Shown here: piece after piece, positions 17,695 to 27,207 of the stretch
How the letters are laid out: the number at the start of each line of letters is the position of its first letter
Position numbering within the stretch: position 1 is the first letter of the stretch
DNA from: Aquabacterium sp.
GTDB lineage: Bacteria; Pseudomonadota; Gammaproteobacteria; Burkholderiales; Burkholderiaceae_C
Direction: 5' to 3'
DNA: 48,982 nucleotides
Assembly (NCBI RefSeq): GCF_029946005.1
Contig: NZ_JAQSDR010000011.1
Span: 1-48,982, forward strand
The notes under the pieces: generated by a model
The model's database searches: none
What the model saw: the letters and a program-made list of their open reading frames with translations, nothing else
Told to the model about the DNA's origin: nothing
Program-made: the position numbers and the translations under genes

Positions 17695-18915
17695 TTACAC
17701 GACATTCGACATATACAGGTCGCGATTGAAGCAGAAGCCGCTCCACAACTCTTGATCGACGCATGCATTCGTGCTTCTCAGGGCAGGCAGCAAGATGTTG
17801 TCGGTGAAATGACAACCTGTGTGGCCAGGATCGATCTGGCCTTGTTTGTTGGCTTCATTCGGCGAATGTCCATGACCGGCGATCAATTGGTCCAACAGAC
17901 CCTGGTAGCCAGGAATCCATGCCTGGCAGTCAGGAAAAATATGGCGAAGTTGCGCCAGGATCAGCAATCCAGCGAAATCCAGATCTCCGAAGAAGGCGCT
18001 GCCAGCATCGTGAATGGCTGCGGGGTTGGAAAGCCCCTCATACAACCACAGCTCGAAAACCTCACGCTGTGCGGCCGACACGGACCCTCGCCAGTACAGC
18101 GAGGAACCATCGCGTTGTCGCAACCGCTTGGCGGTACCTTTGAAGCCGGATGCGAACACCAAAGCAGCCTGGTTCCAGGCCGGTTGGCGCATCTGAGCCA
18201 TGCGTTCGAAACTGACCAGGTTCTCGATGAAGATCACCTCGTTGAACCAGCCTGTCTCGGCACGTGCCGACAAGGGAAGGTCAATCAATGTCTGCACAGG
18301 TGCTTCCATGAATTGATTTGGCGCAGCGCCCAGCAGCTTGAGCAGTTCTTCGCGGGCATCCAGCACTTTGCTGTGGCCACGGAAGTGCAAGGCCGACAGC
18401 TCTCGCAAGTACAGCCTTTGGCCAGCAGCACATGCTCGGGCAAGCTCGTTGAGCGCGCGCGCGCATTCGTTGGCTGAGCGATGTTCGAACCAGGGCAAAG
18501 GGTTGCGCAGAAGGTAGTGCAGCAAGCAAGTGGCATCGGGCACTTCCAGCACGCCGGGGGCGCGCAGGGCTTCCACCAGCAATCGGCTCCAGCGAGGTGG
18601 CGTTGGCGCAAAGCCAGACCATTCAGCCAGTGTCGGCCCGTTCAGCAGAACCAGCGTGGGTTGCCGGTCAGCCCAGGTTTGGAATGGCTGCGCCTTGCGC
18701 ATCTGCAAGCGCACCCAGGTGGTCTCGCACAGCTCGTCGATCAACAAGGCCAAGTGCGCAAGTTCATCGGGGCTGCTGGCCCGCATCAGTTCAGGCAGGA
18801 TCCTGTCGTCGTCCAACCGGAGCGTGGTGACCCTGTCGCCCTCACTGCGCGCTGCCTTGCCCAGCAAGGCGTGAGCCAGGCGGATCAAGATGGCGTGAGG
18901 CTGGGGTTGACTCAT
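17695..18915 (-). CDS. jetD: Wadjet JetD, toprim-like DNA-cleaving subunit
   Basis: JetD (406 residues here) is the topoisomerase-VI-like nuclease of Wadjet that cuts circular plasmid DNA after extrusion by the SMC subunits. The C-terminal toprim-type metal site is visible: Glu231 in VIFIENLVSFERM and the acidic pair Asp311/Asp313 in FFGDLDFAGLLIL. The N-terminal part is helical and Arg-rich as in DUF3322 proteins. It is the last gene of the minus-strand jetABCD operon, starting 27 bases after jetC. Catalytic residues appear intact, so the complex should be active. Its length and motif order match known JetD proteins. Confidence 0.9.
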   Translation of the reverse strand: MSQPQPHAILIRLAHALLGKAARSEGDRVTTLRLDDDRILPELMRASSPDELAHLALLIDELCETTWVRLQMRKAQPFQTWADRQPTLVLLNGPTLAEWSGFAPTPPRWSRLLVEALRAPGVLEVPDATCLLHYLLRNPLPWFEHRSANECARALNELARACAAGQRLYLRELSALHFRGHSKVLDAREELLKLLGAAPNQFMEAPVQTLIDLPLSARAETGWFNEVIFIENLVSFERMAQMRQPAWNQAALVFASGFKGTAKRLRQRDGSSLYWRGSVSAAQREVFELWLYEGLSNPAAIHDAGSAFFGDLDFAGLLILAQLRHIFPDCQAWIPGYQGLLDQLIAGHGHSPNEANKQGQIDPGHTGCHFTDNILLPALRSTNACVDQELWSGFCFNRDLYMSNVV

Positions 18916-18942
18916 GTCGCGTCCTGAGTGCCTGGTCGGCCA

Positions 18943-21900
18943 TCAAATGACGGGGACGGTGCATTGGCCAGCTCGAACGCGGTACGTGCCTTGGCGCGGG
19001 CGGCCTGGGCGTGCTCCGACCAGAGGTGGCTTGAAGTCCTTTTCCTGCACCTCGCTGATGTAGACCGTCTGGCCATCGGCTTCGGCCTCCAGCTTGGAGA
19101 AGGTGTACTCCTTGCCAAACTCTGGCTTGATGGCTCCGGATTTCGACGTGGGCATGGCCACGATGAGCTGCAGCCCCATGTTCTCTGAGAGGAACTGGAG
19201 GACGGCGCGCGAGCGGGTTTCGTCCATCTTGGAGAAGGCCTCGTCAGACAGCATCACGCGCAAGGCGGGTGCATCGGCGGGGCGGCCGAAATGTCCCAGC
19301 GCATGCGCCAGTACCGCTGCACGGATCACGTAGAACGGCGTCTCCAGCTCGCCCCCCGAGCCCGTGCCCCAGGTGGACATGGGCGTGCGGTGCCCACCCA
19401 CGATGCGGTGGATGTCATAGCGGCGGTAGTTGCGGTAGTCGGCCAGCTCTTTGAGCGCGCGTTCGGCGGCGATCTGATCCTGCGACAGCAACAGGCGCTT
19501 GATCTCTTGCGCGGTGGCGCGGTGCTCGGCAGACAGCTGGGGGGCGTCGAAGATGGCGATCTTCTCTTTTTCGAGTTGATCGACCACGCCGTCCAGCGCT
19601 TCGAAGAAGTCGTAGTAGGCCTTGAAGCGGGGCACCCAGTCTTGCACCACGTCGTAGGAATCCACCCCAAACTGGATGGACTTGAGTTCACTGCTGAGCT
19701 TGCGCAAGGTGACGGAGCCGTCCTTCACATCGCGGCGCACGGTGAAACAGAAGTCGCTGGTGAAGACGTGATTGAAATTGCCTTCTGCCTTTTCCAGCCG
19801 CGCAACGTTGTCGGCCAGGCCGATGCTGTCTTGGCGGCGGATCTGATCGCGGGCCGACTGCTGCGCGGCGGACGCCGTTTGCAAGATGGTCTCCATCTGG
19901 TCGAGGTTGCGCGGGGGTTCTGTCCAGCCGAAGCGCTCCTCGTCGGTGCGGGCGCCGGCCAGGTAGGTGGCGATGTGGTTGCGCAGGGCTTTGAGGCGGT
20001 CCGGCAGATTCTCGCCGACATTGCTGATGCGGCCGTACAGGGCGTGGGTGCTGGTTTCGCCGGCCTCGCACAGGCTTTGCGCTTCGTCTTGCAGTTGCAC
20101 TTCGGTCGCGACCTCGCCGGCCACCGCGGCGAAGCGGCTGATCCACACCTGCGCATTGGTGACCTGGATGGCGAGATCCGGCAAGCGTGCTTCAAGCTCC
20201 ACAAGGCGCTTGTGAAGGTGTTTCAGTTCATCGTTCTGTACGCCGACGGCTTGCTGCTCCTGGTCCCATTGCGTGGCGATGTCATTGAGCCGATCCTGCA
20301 AGCCAGTGCGCCGCTGTTCCAGGCCATCGATGCTTGAGGTGTCCAGTCGGGCAAGGTCTTGTTGCACATCGGTATGGCGTAGGCGGGTGTCGAGCGCATC
20401 GGTGAGCACCCGGGCCAGTGAGGCGGCACCGACTTGGGTGAACCATCCGCGGACCTTCAGCAGATCCGCGGCCATCGCCTTGAGTGCTTGCAACTCGGGC
20501 ACCAAGTCATCAAGGCGCCGATTGACCCAGGCCAGGCGGCGCTGTCGGCTTTCGGTGCCGAAGATCAGGTCATCGTCAGTGGCCAGGCAGGCGAACATGC
20601 CATAGGACCGGCTGCCCAGACCCTGTTGCATCAAGCCTTGCGGTGTCCGGCGCAATTCAGCTTCCGTTTCGACCTTGCGCACGCGGCCGTACAGCGCCTT
20701 GAGGTAGGCGTTGGCGACCTGGTGTTCGCACACCACCTCGCGCAGGATGCTGTGGGCTTGCAGGCCCACGTCCCGCGTGTCTTCCATGGCCCTGCTGCCT
20801 TGCACGATCTTGGGCGAACGCTGTTTGAAGCGGCGCTTGATCAGCTTGATGGCGTCTTCTTCGTGGGCAGGCTCAACGATGATCGCGAAGCGGTCTTTGC
20901 CCATGTAGCCTTCGATGGCCGCCTGCCAGGGGGTGCCTGGCTTGGGTTCGACCAGTGCTGCCAGGATGCGTGGACGGCAAGCGGGCAGCTCGTCCTCAAG
21001 CAGGGTCATGGCCTGGCGCACGTCGGGCGGTGTGGGCGGTTGGCCGCGCAGCAGTAGAGTCTGCTCGACGCGCAAGGCGGTCTGCTCGTCCTGGAGCCTG
21101 AGCTGGTCGCCATGCAACTGACTGCCAGCGGCGATCAGGGCAGCCGTGACAGATTGATCGCCCCCGATCAGGGCGGCTTCCAGCGCCTTCAAGGCCAAGT
21201 CCAGCGGCTCCAGCTCGAACGCGGCCAGGTCGTCGTTCAGTTTGGCATCGCTCAGCAAGGGCTGCCGGGCAGGTTGCCACTGCTTGGTGGCTTGTCGGGC
21301 GATCGGCCCAAGGTACGCCACGGCGGTGTGGAGGTCAGGCAGGTTCGCAACGTCCAGCGCCAACAGTTGGTTCACATGACCCAGCACCCTGTCCATCTGG
21401 ACGGCGGCCTCTTGCACATGCCGCCATTCCTTGTAGAACTGCTGCGCATATTGCGAGGCGCTGATGTCCAGGCGCTGCTTTTCCTGCGCAACCTTGCTTT
21501 GCGCCAGCTCGCCCTGCACAAGCGCAAGCTCGTCGTTGGTGAGTTGGCGCTCGTTGTCGATGCGGTTCAGGCGGTCTTGCGAATCAGCCGATTGTTTGAT
21601 CAAGCGCTGCTGGCGTGTCTCGACGGTTTGCCGTTCCGCATCGCACTCGCTTTGCAAGCGAAGGGCGTGGGCGTTGAGCGTCACCACATGGCGGCGCAGC
21701 AGCTGGATGACATCGTCTGCGGCATCGTCCACCAACTGCAATCGGTCGATGTTGAGTTTGAGGCGCTCGGCATCGGCCTTGAGTCGGGCGATCTCCTGCA
21801 TGAGCTGGCGCATCTTGGCCACCTCTTGCGAGAAGTCCCTCTCGTCCAGGATCTCGTCGCGCACCAAATCGTTGACGTTGCCGATCTCGCGGTAGGCCAT

Positions 21901-22581
21901 GGCCTTGACCACGGAGCGGGCGCAACGTGTGGCATCGGCCTCGGGCACGAACCGCTTGCCCAGCAGGTGCCCGTAGAGGTGCTGGAGGTACTGGTCCTTG
22001 CCTTCGTGGCGCGAGAGCTGGTCGGGCGTCAGGCCCAGGCGTGCCTGGAGCTGGGCGTAGACCTCTTTCAGGCCCAGTGCACGTGGACGTTGGGGCGGGG
22101 CGGCATCGGTGACATCCCCGGCCTTGCTGGGCATCGTCACCAGGTGAGGCAAGGACAAGCCTGCACGGACCAGGAAGAAAACGGGCTTGCCGCCATCGGC
22201 GCGGCCATTGTCAACATGGGCTTCCACGCCCAGCAAGGCGGTGAAGCCTTGAGCCTCTTCGCCCGCCGAGGGCTCGAACACCAAGGCCAGGTAGCAGGTG
22301 GCCCGCTGGCGCAGGAAGACATCGCTGCCGCACTGGCCCAGGGCATAGGCGTGGAGGGTGCGGGGCTCTTTGCCGCCACGGCGGCTTTGCGTGGATTCGT
22401 TCTGGCCCGCGTTGAAGTGGAACACGCCTTGGCGCGCGGCGGTGAGCACGGCCTGTATGGCATCGAGCAGCGTGGACTTGCCCGAGCCGGATTCGCCCGT
22501 GAGCAAGGTGGCGTCCGCCAGTGGCCAATCGCGTGAATCGATGGTGCCCCAGTTGACGGTGACGAGACGGGCGATGCGCAT
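18943..22581 (-). CDS. jetC: Wadjet JetC, SMC/MukB-like condensin ATPase
   Basis: The product is 1212 residues. Walker A GESGSGKS lies at 29-36, after the N-terminal strand RIARLVTVNWGTID. Two long coiled-coil arms rich in Gln, Arg, Glu and Leu surround a central hinge-like region around residues 500-650. Near the C-terminus the ABC signature STWGTGSGGELETPF and the Walker B/D-loop VMLSDEAFSKMDE complete the ATPase head. JetC extrudes DNA loops and recognises small circular DNA, and it works with the kleisin-type JetA and the winged-helix JetB. Its start lies 5 bases beyond the jetB stop, so the genes are coupled. No frameshift or missing motif is seen. Confidence 0.93.
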   Translation of the reverse strand: MRIARLVTVNWGTIDSRDWPLADATLLTGESGSGKSTLLDAIQAVLTAARQGVFHFNAGQNESTQSRRGGKEPRTLHAYALGQCGSDVFLRQRATCYLALVFEPSAGEEAQGFTALLGVEAHVDNGRADGGKPVFFLVRAGLSLPHLVTMPSKAGDVTDAAPPQRPRALGLKEVYAQLQARLGLTPDQLSRHEGKDQYLQHLYGHLLGKRFVPEADATRCARSVVKAMAYREIGNVNDLVRDEILDERDFSQEVAKMRQLMQEIARLKADAERLKLNIDRLQLVDDAADDVIQLLRRHVVTLNAHALRLQSECDAERQTVETRQQRLIKQSADSQDRLNRIDNERQLTNDELALVQGELAQSKVAQEKQRLDISASQYAQQFYKEWRHVQEAAVQMDRVLGHVNQLLALDVANLPDLHTAVAYLGPIARQATKQWQPARQPLLSDAKLNDDLAAFELEPLDLALKALEAALIGGDQSVTAALIAAGSQLHGDQLRLQDEQTALRVEQTLLLRGQPPTPPDVRQAMTLLEDELPACRPRILAALVEPKPGTPWQAAIEGYMGKDRFAIIVEPAHEEDAIKLIKRRFKQRSPKIVQGSRAMEDTRDVGLQAHSILREVVCEHQVANAYLKALYGRVRKVETEAELRRTPQGLMQQGLGSRSYGMFACLATDDDLIFGTESRQRRLAWVNRRLDDLVPELQALKAMAADLLKVRGWFTQVGAASLARVLTDALDTRLRHTDVQQDLARLDTSSIDGLEQRRTGLQDRLNDIATQWDQEQQAVGVQNDELKHLHKRLVELEARLPDLAIQVTNAQVWISRFAAVAGEVATEVQLQDEAQSLCEAGETSTHALYGRISNVGENLPDRLKALRNHIATYLAGARTDEERFGWTEPPRNLDQMETILQTASAAQQSARDQIRRQDSIGLADNVARLEKAEGNFNHVFTSDFCFTVRRDVKDGSVTLRKLSSELKSIQFGVDSYDVVQDWVPRFKAYYDFFEALDGVVDQLEKEKIAIFDAPQLSAEHRATAQEIKRLLLSQDQIAAERALKELADYRNYRRYDIHRIVGGHRTPMSTWGTGSGGELETPFYVIRAAVLAHALGHFGRPADAPALRVMLSDEAFSKMDETRSRAVLQFLSENMGLQLIVAMPTSKSGAIKPEFGKEYTFSKLEAEADGQTVYISEVQEKDFKPPLVGARPGRPRQGTYRVRAGQCTVPVI

Positions 22582-22586
22582 TTTGA

Positions 22587-23264
22587 TCAGGAGCCGGTGA
22601 GGTCGGTGGGCGGCGTGCGTGCGTGCATCAGCTTGAGCACGTCTTGCAAGGCTTCGTCGCTGACGAAGGACAGGATGGGGCGCAACACGCTCACGAGCGT
22701 GTCCATGTGGCCCAGGCCGTCGGCATCCTTGAAGCGGATCAGGCGGTGCTTTCGCAACTCGCGCAGCAATTGCGCGCGATCGGCCATCGACGAGGGCAAG
22801 GTCATGCCAAGCAGCGACACCAGGGTCTGCGACAGCTCTTCGAGGCTGATGGCCAGTTCCTGGTTGACCAGTTCGCGCTTGCCCGTGAGTGCCTCGGTGT
22901 AGAGGAAGCGCAGGGCCAGGGCGGCGGCGACGACGTCCTTCGAGAGGCGGGCACGCAGGCGCTTGACGCCGTCGTCATCGTCCTGGTCGTCGCCGGGTGG
23001 GTAGAGCCGCATCAGGTTGGCGTCCACGTCGTGCACCAGCGCGAAGCCCAGCATGTCGAACCACTCGCGCAGCAGCTCTTCGATGATGGTGGCGTCGTCG
23101 TACAGCGCCTGTTCGGGGCGGGAATGTTCACGCCAGAGGATGCCGTTGGCCAGCAACCGGTTGCAGACCTCGGCAAAACGCTTGCGCGAGACGCTGCCCG
23201 AGGCGCGTTGGGCCAGGCGCGCTTCCAGCAGGGTGTGGAATGACAGCTCGGTGTTCATCGTCAT
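22587..23264 (-). CDS. jetB: Wadjet JetB, winged-helix KITE-like subunit
   Basis: The product is about 225 residues and matches DUF4194-type JetB/MksE proteins: FAEVCNRLLANGILWRE near the N-terminus, then acidic DDQDDDDG and a C-terminal ELRKHRLIRFKDADGLGH segment that reads like a winged-helix wing. JetB dimers bind the kleisin JetA and the DNA held by JetC. The start is taken as the ATG at 23264, formed in the TGATG overlap with the jetA stop; a GTG one codon upstream and an ATG two codons downstream are possible. It is the second gene of the operon. The family call rests mainly on context with jetA and jetC. Confidence 0.85.
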   Translation of the reverse strand: MTMNTELSFHTLLEARLAQRASGSVSRKRFAEVCNRLLANGILWREHSRPEQALYDDATIIEELLREWFDMLGFALVHDVDANLMRLYPPGDDQDDDDGVKRLRARLSKDVVAAALALRFLYTEALTGKRELVNQELAISLEELSQTLVSLLGMTLPSSMADRAQLLRELRKHRLIRFKDADGLGHMDTLVSVLRPILSFVSDEALQDVLKLMHARTPPTDLTGS

Positions 23265-24721
23265 CACTGGGTGGCAGGATTGGGATCGCGTGGATGCAGT
23301 TCGAAATCATCGGCGATGAAGCTGCTGGTTTCGAAGCGCGTGGGCAACTTGTGGACCTGCCAATGGCTGCGGCCTTGCATGGACCGTGCTGCGCCCACCG
23401 CATGCAGAGTGGTCAGTACCTCGTCGGCATGGCCCGTGGCGAGCTGGGACAGGCGCAGTGCCCTGCCCTTGCCTTGCGTCTGGGCTTGAGCTTGGAGCGC
23501 GGCCAGCAGGCGACTTTCGCTGATGACAAAGGCTTCAGACTCGGCGCGGCGCATGGCGGCGTCGAGGCGGCTGTCAGGGAGGATTTGCCAGGCTGGGTCA
23601 CTGCCTTGCGCTTCCTGGCGGTCACGCTGTGTCCAGCGCAGACCGGCGGTGGGCAGGCGCACCTCGGCGGTGGCCAGGCGCTGGCCCAGCGCATCGAGCC
23701 AGATACTTCGGGACGCGGCATCGGCGGCTTTGAGCCCGGCCAGGGTCAGGCCCATGGGCGACTCGGCACCGTAGTCGAGCGACAAGGCCTGGCGCAGCAG
23801 GCTGGTGAAGCGCCGCACATAGTTGTGCATTTCGCTGCGCAGCATGGGCAGCTTGATCTCGCAGGCAGAATCGATGAGGTCTTCGATGCGCTGGCACAGC
23901 CACAGCGTGGCGCCGCGCCCTTCCAGTCGGCCTTCGAGCCAGGCATCGCGCTGGCACAAGGCCGCATCCAGTTTGAGCAGCACCTCGGGCGGCCAGGCCC
24001 GGACGTGGTCCAGCAGCTCGATGATCTGGCTGCGGTGCCGGTCCACCGAATCGGCCACCAGGCGCACTGACATCTCTTTGCTGAAGCGTCGTTCGAGGAA
24101 GTCGTTGAACTCATCCCAGGCGAGCTTTTTGGTGAGGGCCTCGCGGGTGAGGGCCTGCATGAGCTGGCGGAAGTATTCGATGTCCTCCTGCAGGTCTTCG
24201 ACCACGTGGTGGGCGTACTCGTAGGCGTCAAGCAACTCGTCTTCATCGCGGCTTTCCAGAAAAGCCTGGAGCGCCTTGCGGGCTGAACGCATGTTGCGCT
24301 GGCGCGTCTTGTGGCGGTTGTTGTCCAGCTCGGCGAAGGACTCGGAGAACACCTTGCCAGCGCGCGTGAGTTTGAGCGTGGGCCGCAGCTCGATGGGATC
24401 CTTGTAGTCTTCCAGCCAGCCGTGTTCCTTGAGGTTGCGCAGCAGCGCGAGGGCATAGTCGCGTTCGGCCTGCGCATCGACGGTTTCAAGTGATGCCAGA
24501 GCGCCTTCGCGGTAGGCGGGCTGGGCGATCACGCCTTGGATGATGTCCAGCACCAGTTCGCGGGTGAGCGCCTCGGCGTAGTCGGCATCGGGGCCGTGGA
24601 CGCGCTCATGCAATTGGCGCAGGACGGCGGCGCAGGCTTCGCGGTCTTGCCAGTTCAGGGGGCGGAAGAAGTGCGTGGCGGGGCCGCGAAAAAAAAGGGC
24701 TGGGGTGGTGCTTGTGGCCAT
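23264..24721 (-). CDS. jetA: Wadjet JetA, kleisin-like subunit
   Basis: The product is 485 residues and the first gene of the operon. The N-terminal segment ALFFRGPATHFFRPLNW and the helical middle (YEYAHHVVEDLQEDIEYFRQ) look like JetA/MksF, the kleisin that bridges JetC heads and carries JetB. The C-terminal 100 residues are a winged-helix-like tail (ISESRLLAALQAQAQ, then LATGHADEVLTTL). Which Wadjet type (I, II or III) this is cannot be decided safely by reading; the N-terminus seems closer to the DUF5716-like JetA than to DUF3375. The start ATG 24721 faces a 154-base divergent gap. All four subunits are present and intact, so the system is likely functional. Confidence 0.84.
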   Translation of the reverse strand: MATSTTPALFFRGPATHFFRPLNWQDREACAAVLRQLHERVHGPDADYAEALTRELVLDIIQGVIAQPAYREGALASLETVDAQAERDYALALLRNLKEHGWLEDYKDPIELRPTLKLTRAGKVFSESFAELDNNRHKTRQRNMRSARKALQAFLESRDEDELLDAYEYAHHVVEDLQEDIEYFRQLMQALTREALTKKLAWDEFNDFLERRFSKEMSVRLVADSVDRHRSQIIELLDHVRAWPPEVLLKLDAALCQRDAWLEGRLEGRGATLWLCQRIEDLIDSACEIKLPMLRSEMHNYVRRFTSLLRQALSLDYGAESPMGLTLAGLKAADAASRSIWLDALGQRLATAEVRLPTAGLRWTQRDRQEAQGSDPAWQILPDSRLDAAMRRAESEAFVISESRLLAALQAQAQTQGKGRALRLSQLATGHADEVLTTLHAVGAARSMQGRSHWQVHKLPTRFETSSFIADDFELHPRDPNPATQ

Positions 24722-24875
24722 GCGCTGCTTCCCTGTTCTTCCTGCCGGTGCCTGGGGAGGATTCTAGAGGGCGCGGGAAACGCTTTTGGCCGTCACGGTT
24801 TTGTCATTGCGCTGTGGTCCAGTGCCTTGACTTCGCGTGCAGCTTAGAGCATGCGGTCTGTGCTGAAAGAATGCC
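24722..24875. promoter_or_regulatory. divergent gap between jetA and the sigma-like gene
   Basis: This 154-base region must hold the Wadjet promoter on the minus strand and that of the rightward gene. TTGACT at 24827-24832 is a possible -35 for the rightward gene, but no convincing -10 follows. No clear operator repeat was found. Confidence 0.35.
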
Positions 24876-25571
24876 ATGTCGTCCAGCAATTCCTTCACCA
24901 TGTTTCTAGCGCGGCGAAGGGCAGACCTTCGTCGAATTGCCGCTCGCACTTCAGGTGAATACAGCATCGAAGACGCCATGAGCGAAGCTTGGCTGATCGC
25001 CGACAAGATTGGCCGCCGCCGGGGCTTCCCTGTGGATTTTCTGGATAAAACCGATCAAGAACAGGTTCTTGGCTGGTTGCACAACGAACTGCTCCGGTAT
25101 GCCGACAAGCAGATTCGGTATGCCGTCAAGCTGGACAAGGATTGGGACAAAGAGGAGCCTGACGCCGCGATCCATGCGCTGGCGCGATTGCTGACCGCAC
25201 CCGAGGAATTCGATCCAGCGATTCACCTGCAGCTCACACAGGAATGCCATGATCCTTTGGCATTGATTCAGCACAGCTATTCGCAAGCCTCGGCGTACTT
25301 CATCTTGCTGGATCGATTCGACTGGAGCGCTGAAGAGCTTGCCGAACATCTTCGAATTGCAGTCGACACGTTGAGAGGCCGCATCAAATGGTTCGGAGCT
25401 TGGATCAGGCATCAGCCTTCATTGTTTGATCGCATCCAGCCCATCGATTTCGATTTCAACCCAACTTTGGCCAGGCGCTATGCATCACGCATTTCTGTTG
25501 AGTCTGGCAGTCATCAATGGGCATGGGAATTTGGGGCCGAGGCAGCCTCGAAAGCTCAGGAGCATCTCTAG
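24876..25571 (+). CDS. sigma-70-like small protein of unknown role
   Basis: The product is 231 residues. I do not recognise the family for certain. The N-terminal stretch FLARRRADLRRIAARTSG followed by IEDAMSEAWLIADKI resembles region 2 of ECF sigma factors, including the acidic-then-EAW pattern. DWSAEELAEHLRIAVDTLRGRI near residues 150-170 resembles a region-4 helix-turn-helix. The middle is longer and more charged than in standard ECF factors, and no anti-sigma gene lies nearby. It is divergent from jetA, so a regulatory link with Wadjet is possible but only positional. The base composition is a little less GC-rich than the flanking peptidase and helicase genes. Confidence 0.5.
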   Translation: MSSSNSFTMFLARRRADLRRIAARTSGEYSIEDAMSEAWLIADKIGRRRGFPVDFLDKTDQEQVLGWLHNELLRYADKQIRYAVKLDKDWDKEEPDAAIHALARLLTAPEEFDPAIHLQLTQECHDPLALIQHSYSQASAYFILLDRFDWSAEELAEHLRIAVDTLRGRIKWFGAWIRHQPSLFDRIQPIDFDFNPTLARRYASRISVESGSHQWAWEFGAEAASKAQEHL

Positions 25572-25583
25572 CGCTGGGTTGAT

Positions 25584-27086
25584 TCAACGCTCGTTGACAT
25601 GGCGCAGCAGCCGCTCATAAAACTGAATCATCTCCCCATACTCCTTCACCCCAATCCGCTCATTCGTGCCATGAATGCGCGCCAAATCCTGGGCCGTCAC
25701 ATGGATCGGCCGAAACCGCAAGATGGTCTCCGCCAGGTCCGTGAAGTGAATCGAATCCGTGCCGCCAATCAGCAGCCCCGGCGCCACCACCGTGCCGGGC
25801 TGCAACTCACGCAAGCTGCGCGCCAAAGCCTGGTACCCCTTTGAATCGGTGCTGGAAACCGGGGCGGCCTCTGCGCCTTTGGGGTGGCGCTCCACGCTCA
25901 CGTCCAGGCCTTCCACTACCTGCTGCACATGCTGGATCACGGTCTGGCTGGTGTCGCCCGGCAGCAGCCGGTAGTTGATGACCACCGTGGCCAGCCCAGG
26001 CACCACGTTCTCAAGCTCACCGGCTTTCAAGATGGTGGGCACGGCGGTGGTGCGCAGCATGGCGTCGGCGGCGGGGGTCTTGGCGAGTTCGCGCTCGACC
26101 AGTGTCCGCGTCAGCCACAGGTTGCTCAGCACCACGCGCATGGGGCCGCTGGCTTCAGCCGCCACGGATTCCATCATCTCGCGGGGCAGGCCTGCCAGGC
26201 GGCCGGGCATGGGGTGCGCTTCCAGGCGCTGCAGGGCCTCGGCCAGCACACCAATCGCATGGTGCTTGGGCGGTTGGCTGGAGTGGCCCGGTTGGCCCTT
26301 GGCGGTGAGCTTGAGCGTGAGGTAGCCCTTCTGAGACATGCCCACCAAAGCCACCGGCGCCTTCACGCCAGGCACCAGGCCGTGGGTGATCACCATGCCT
26401 TCGTCGAGCAGAAATTCGAGCTTGATGCCTTGCTCGCGCCACAGCTTGGCCACCTGCGCGGCGCCCTCGTCGCCGCCTACTTCTTCATCGGCGTTGAAGA
26501 GCAGGTAGATGGTCTGGCGCGGCTTGAACCCGGCTTGAACCAGGGATTCGACCGCTTCCATGATGGCCATCACGCTGGACTTGTCGTCCCAGGCGCCGCG
26601 GCCCCACACGAAGCCGCCCTGGATCGCCCCCGAGAAGGGCGGCACCTGCCAGTCCTTGTCCGTGCCCGGCGCCACGGACACGACGTCCTGGTGGGCCAGC
26701 AAGGCGATGGGTTTGGCCTTCGGATCCGTGCCTGGCCAGGTGTAGAGCATGGCGTGCTTGCCGATGATCTGCCGCATCAAGGTGGTGTGCACACCGGGGT
26801 AGATGTGCTGGATGAGGTGGCGCAAGCTTTCGAAGGCGGCCGCGTTGGCATCGGTGGCGGACCACACGGTGCGCAACTGAACGGCGGCGCTCAGACGCCG
26901 CGCCGCCGCTTCGGCATCGACCGCAACGCCGGGCCGGGGCTCGACCTGGATTTGCCGCGAAGGGAAACGCCAGGTTTGCCAAGCCAGGATCAAGGCCAAA
27001 CCAAAGAGCAGACCGGCCAGGAGCCAGAGGATGCGCTTGATGAGGGAGGGCTGGCGGGCAGGTTGGCGCATCTGGCTTTCGGTCAT
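25584..27086 (-). CDS. membrane-anchored M20-family metallopeptidase
   Basis: The product is 500 residues from ATG 27086. An upstream in-frame extension to 27269 would overlap the divergent helicase gene and adds no conserved sequence. One N-terminal membrane helix (ILWLLAGLLFGLALILAW) anchors it with the enzyme outside the cytoplasm. Dinuclear zinc ligands of the M20 family are visible: LLAHQDVV (His, Asp), GRGAWDDKSSV (bridging Asp), NADEEVGGDEG (catalytic Glu and ligand), DEGMV and the distal His in GGTDSIHF. It resembles carboxypeptidase PM20D1/CPS1-like proteins that hydrolyse or form N-acyl amino acids or dipeptides; the true substrate is unknown. It stands alone and tail-to-tail with the sigma-like gene. 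Confidence 0.88.
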   Translation of the reverse strand: MTESQMRQPARQPSLIKRILWLLAGLLFGLALILAWQTWRFPSRQIQVEPRPGVAVDAEAAARRLSAAVQLRTVWSATDANAAAFESLRHLIQHIYPGVHTTLMRQIIGKHAMLYTWPGTDPKAKPIALLAHQDVVSVAPGTDKDWQVPPFSGAIQGGFVWGRGAWDDKSSVMAIMEAVESLVQAGFKPRQTIYLLFNADEEVGGDEGAAQVAKLWREQGIKLEFLLDEGMVITHGLVPGVKAPVALVGMSQKGYLTLKLTAKGQPGHSSQPPKHHAIGVLAEALQRLEAHPMPGRLAGLPREMMESVAAEASGPMRVVLSNLWLTRTLVERELAKTPAADAMLRTTAVPTILKAGELENVVPGLATVVINYRLLPGDTSQTVIQHVQQVVEGLDVSVERHPKGAEAAPVSSTDSKGYQALARSLRELQPGTVVAPGLLIGGTDSIHFTDLAETILRFRPIHVTAQDLARIHGTNERIGVKEYGEMIQFYERLLRHVNER

Positions 27087-27207
27087 GGATTGCTTCTTGG
27101 CGAACGTGCCTTGATTATCCTTCCACGACGCAAGGGGCCAGGCTTGGGGGGCCGCGGGAAAACCTTTGGCCATCACGCCATAATCACCGCGCCAAACGCT
27201 TTTCGGA

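Noticed and set aside
19291..20337. 348-codon plus-strand frame
   Set aside because: Shadow of the jetC C-terminal half.
21112..22536. Long open frame (474 codons) on the plus strand
   Set aside because: It is the antisense shadow of jetC, whose ATPase motifs are on the minus strand; high GC content keeps such frames open.
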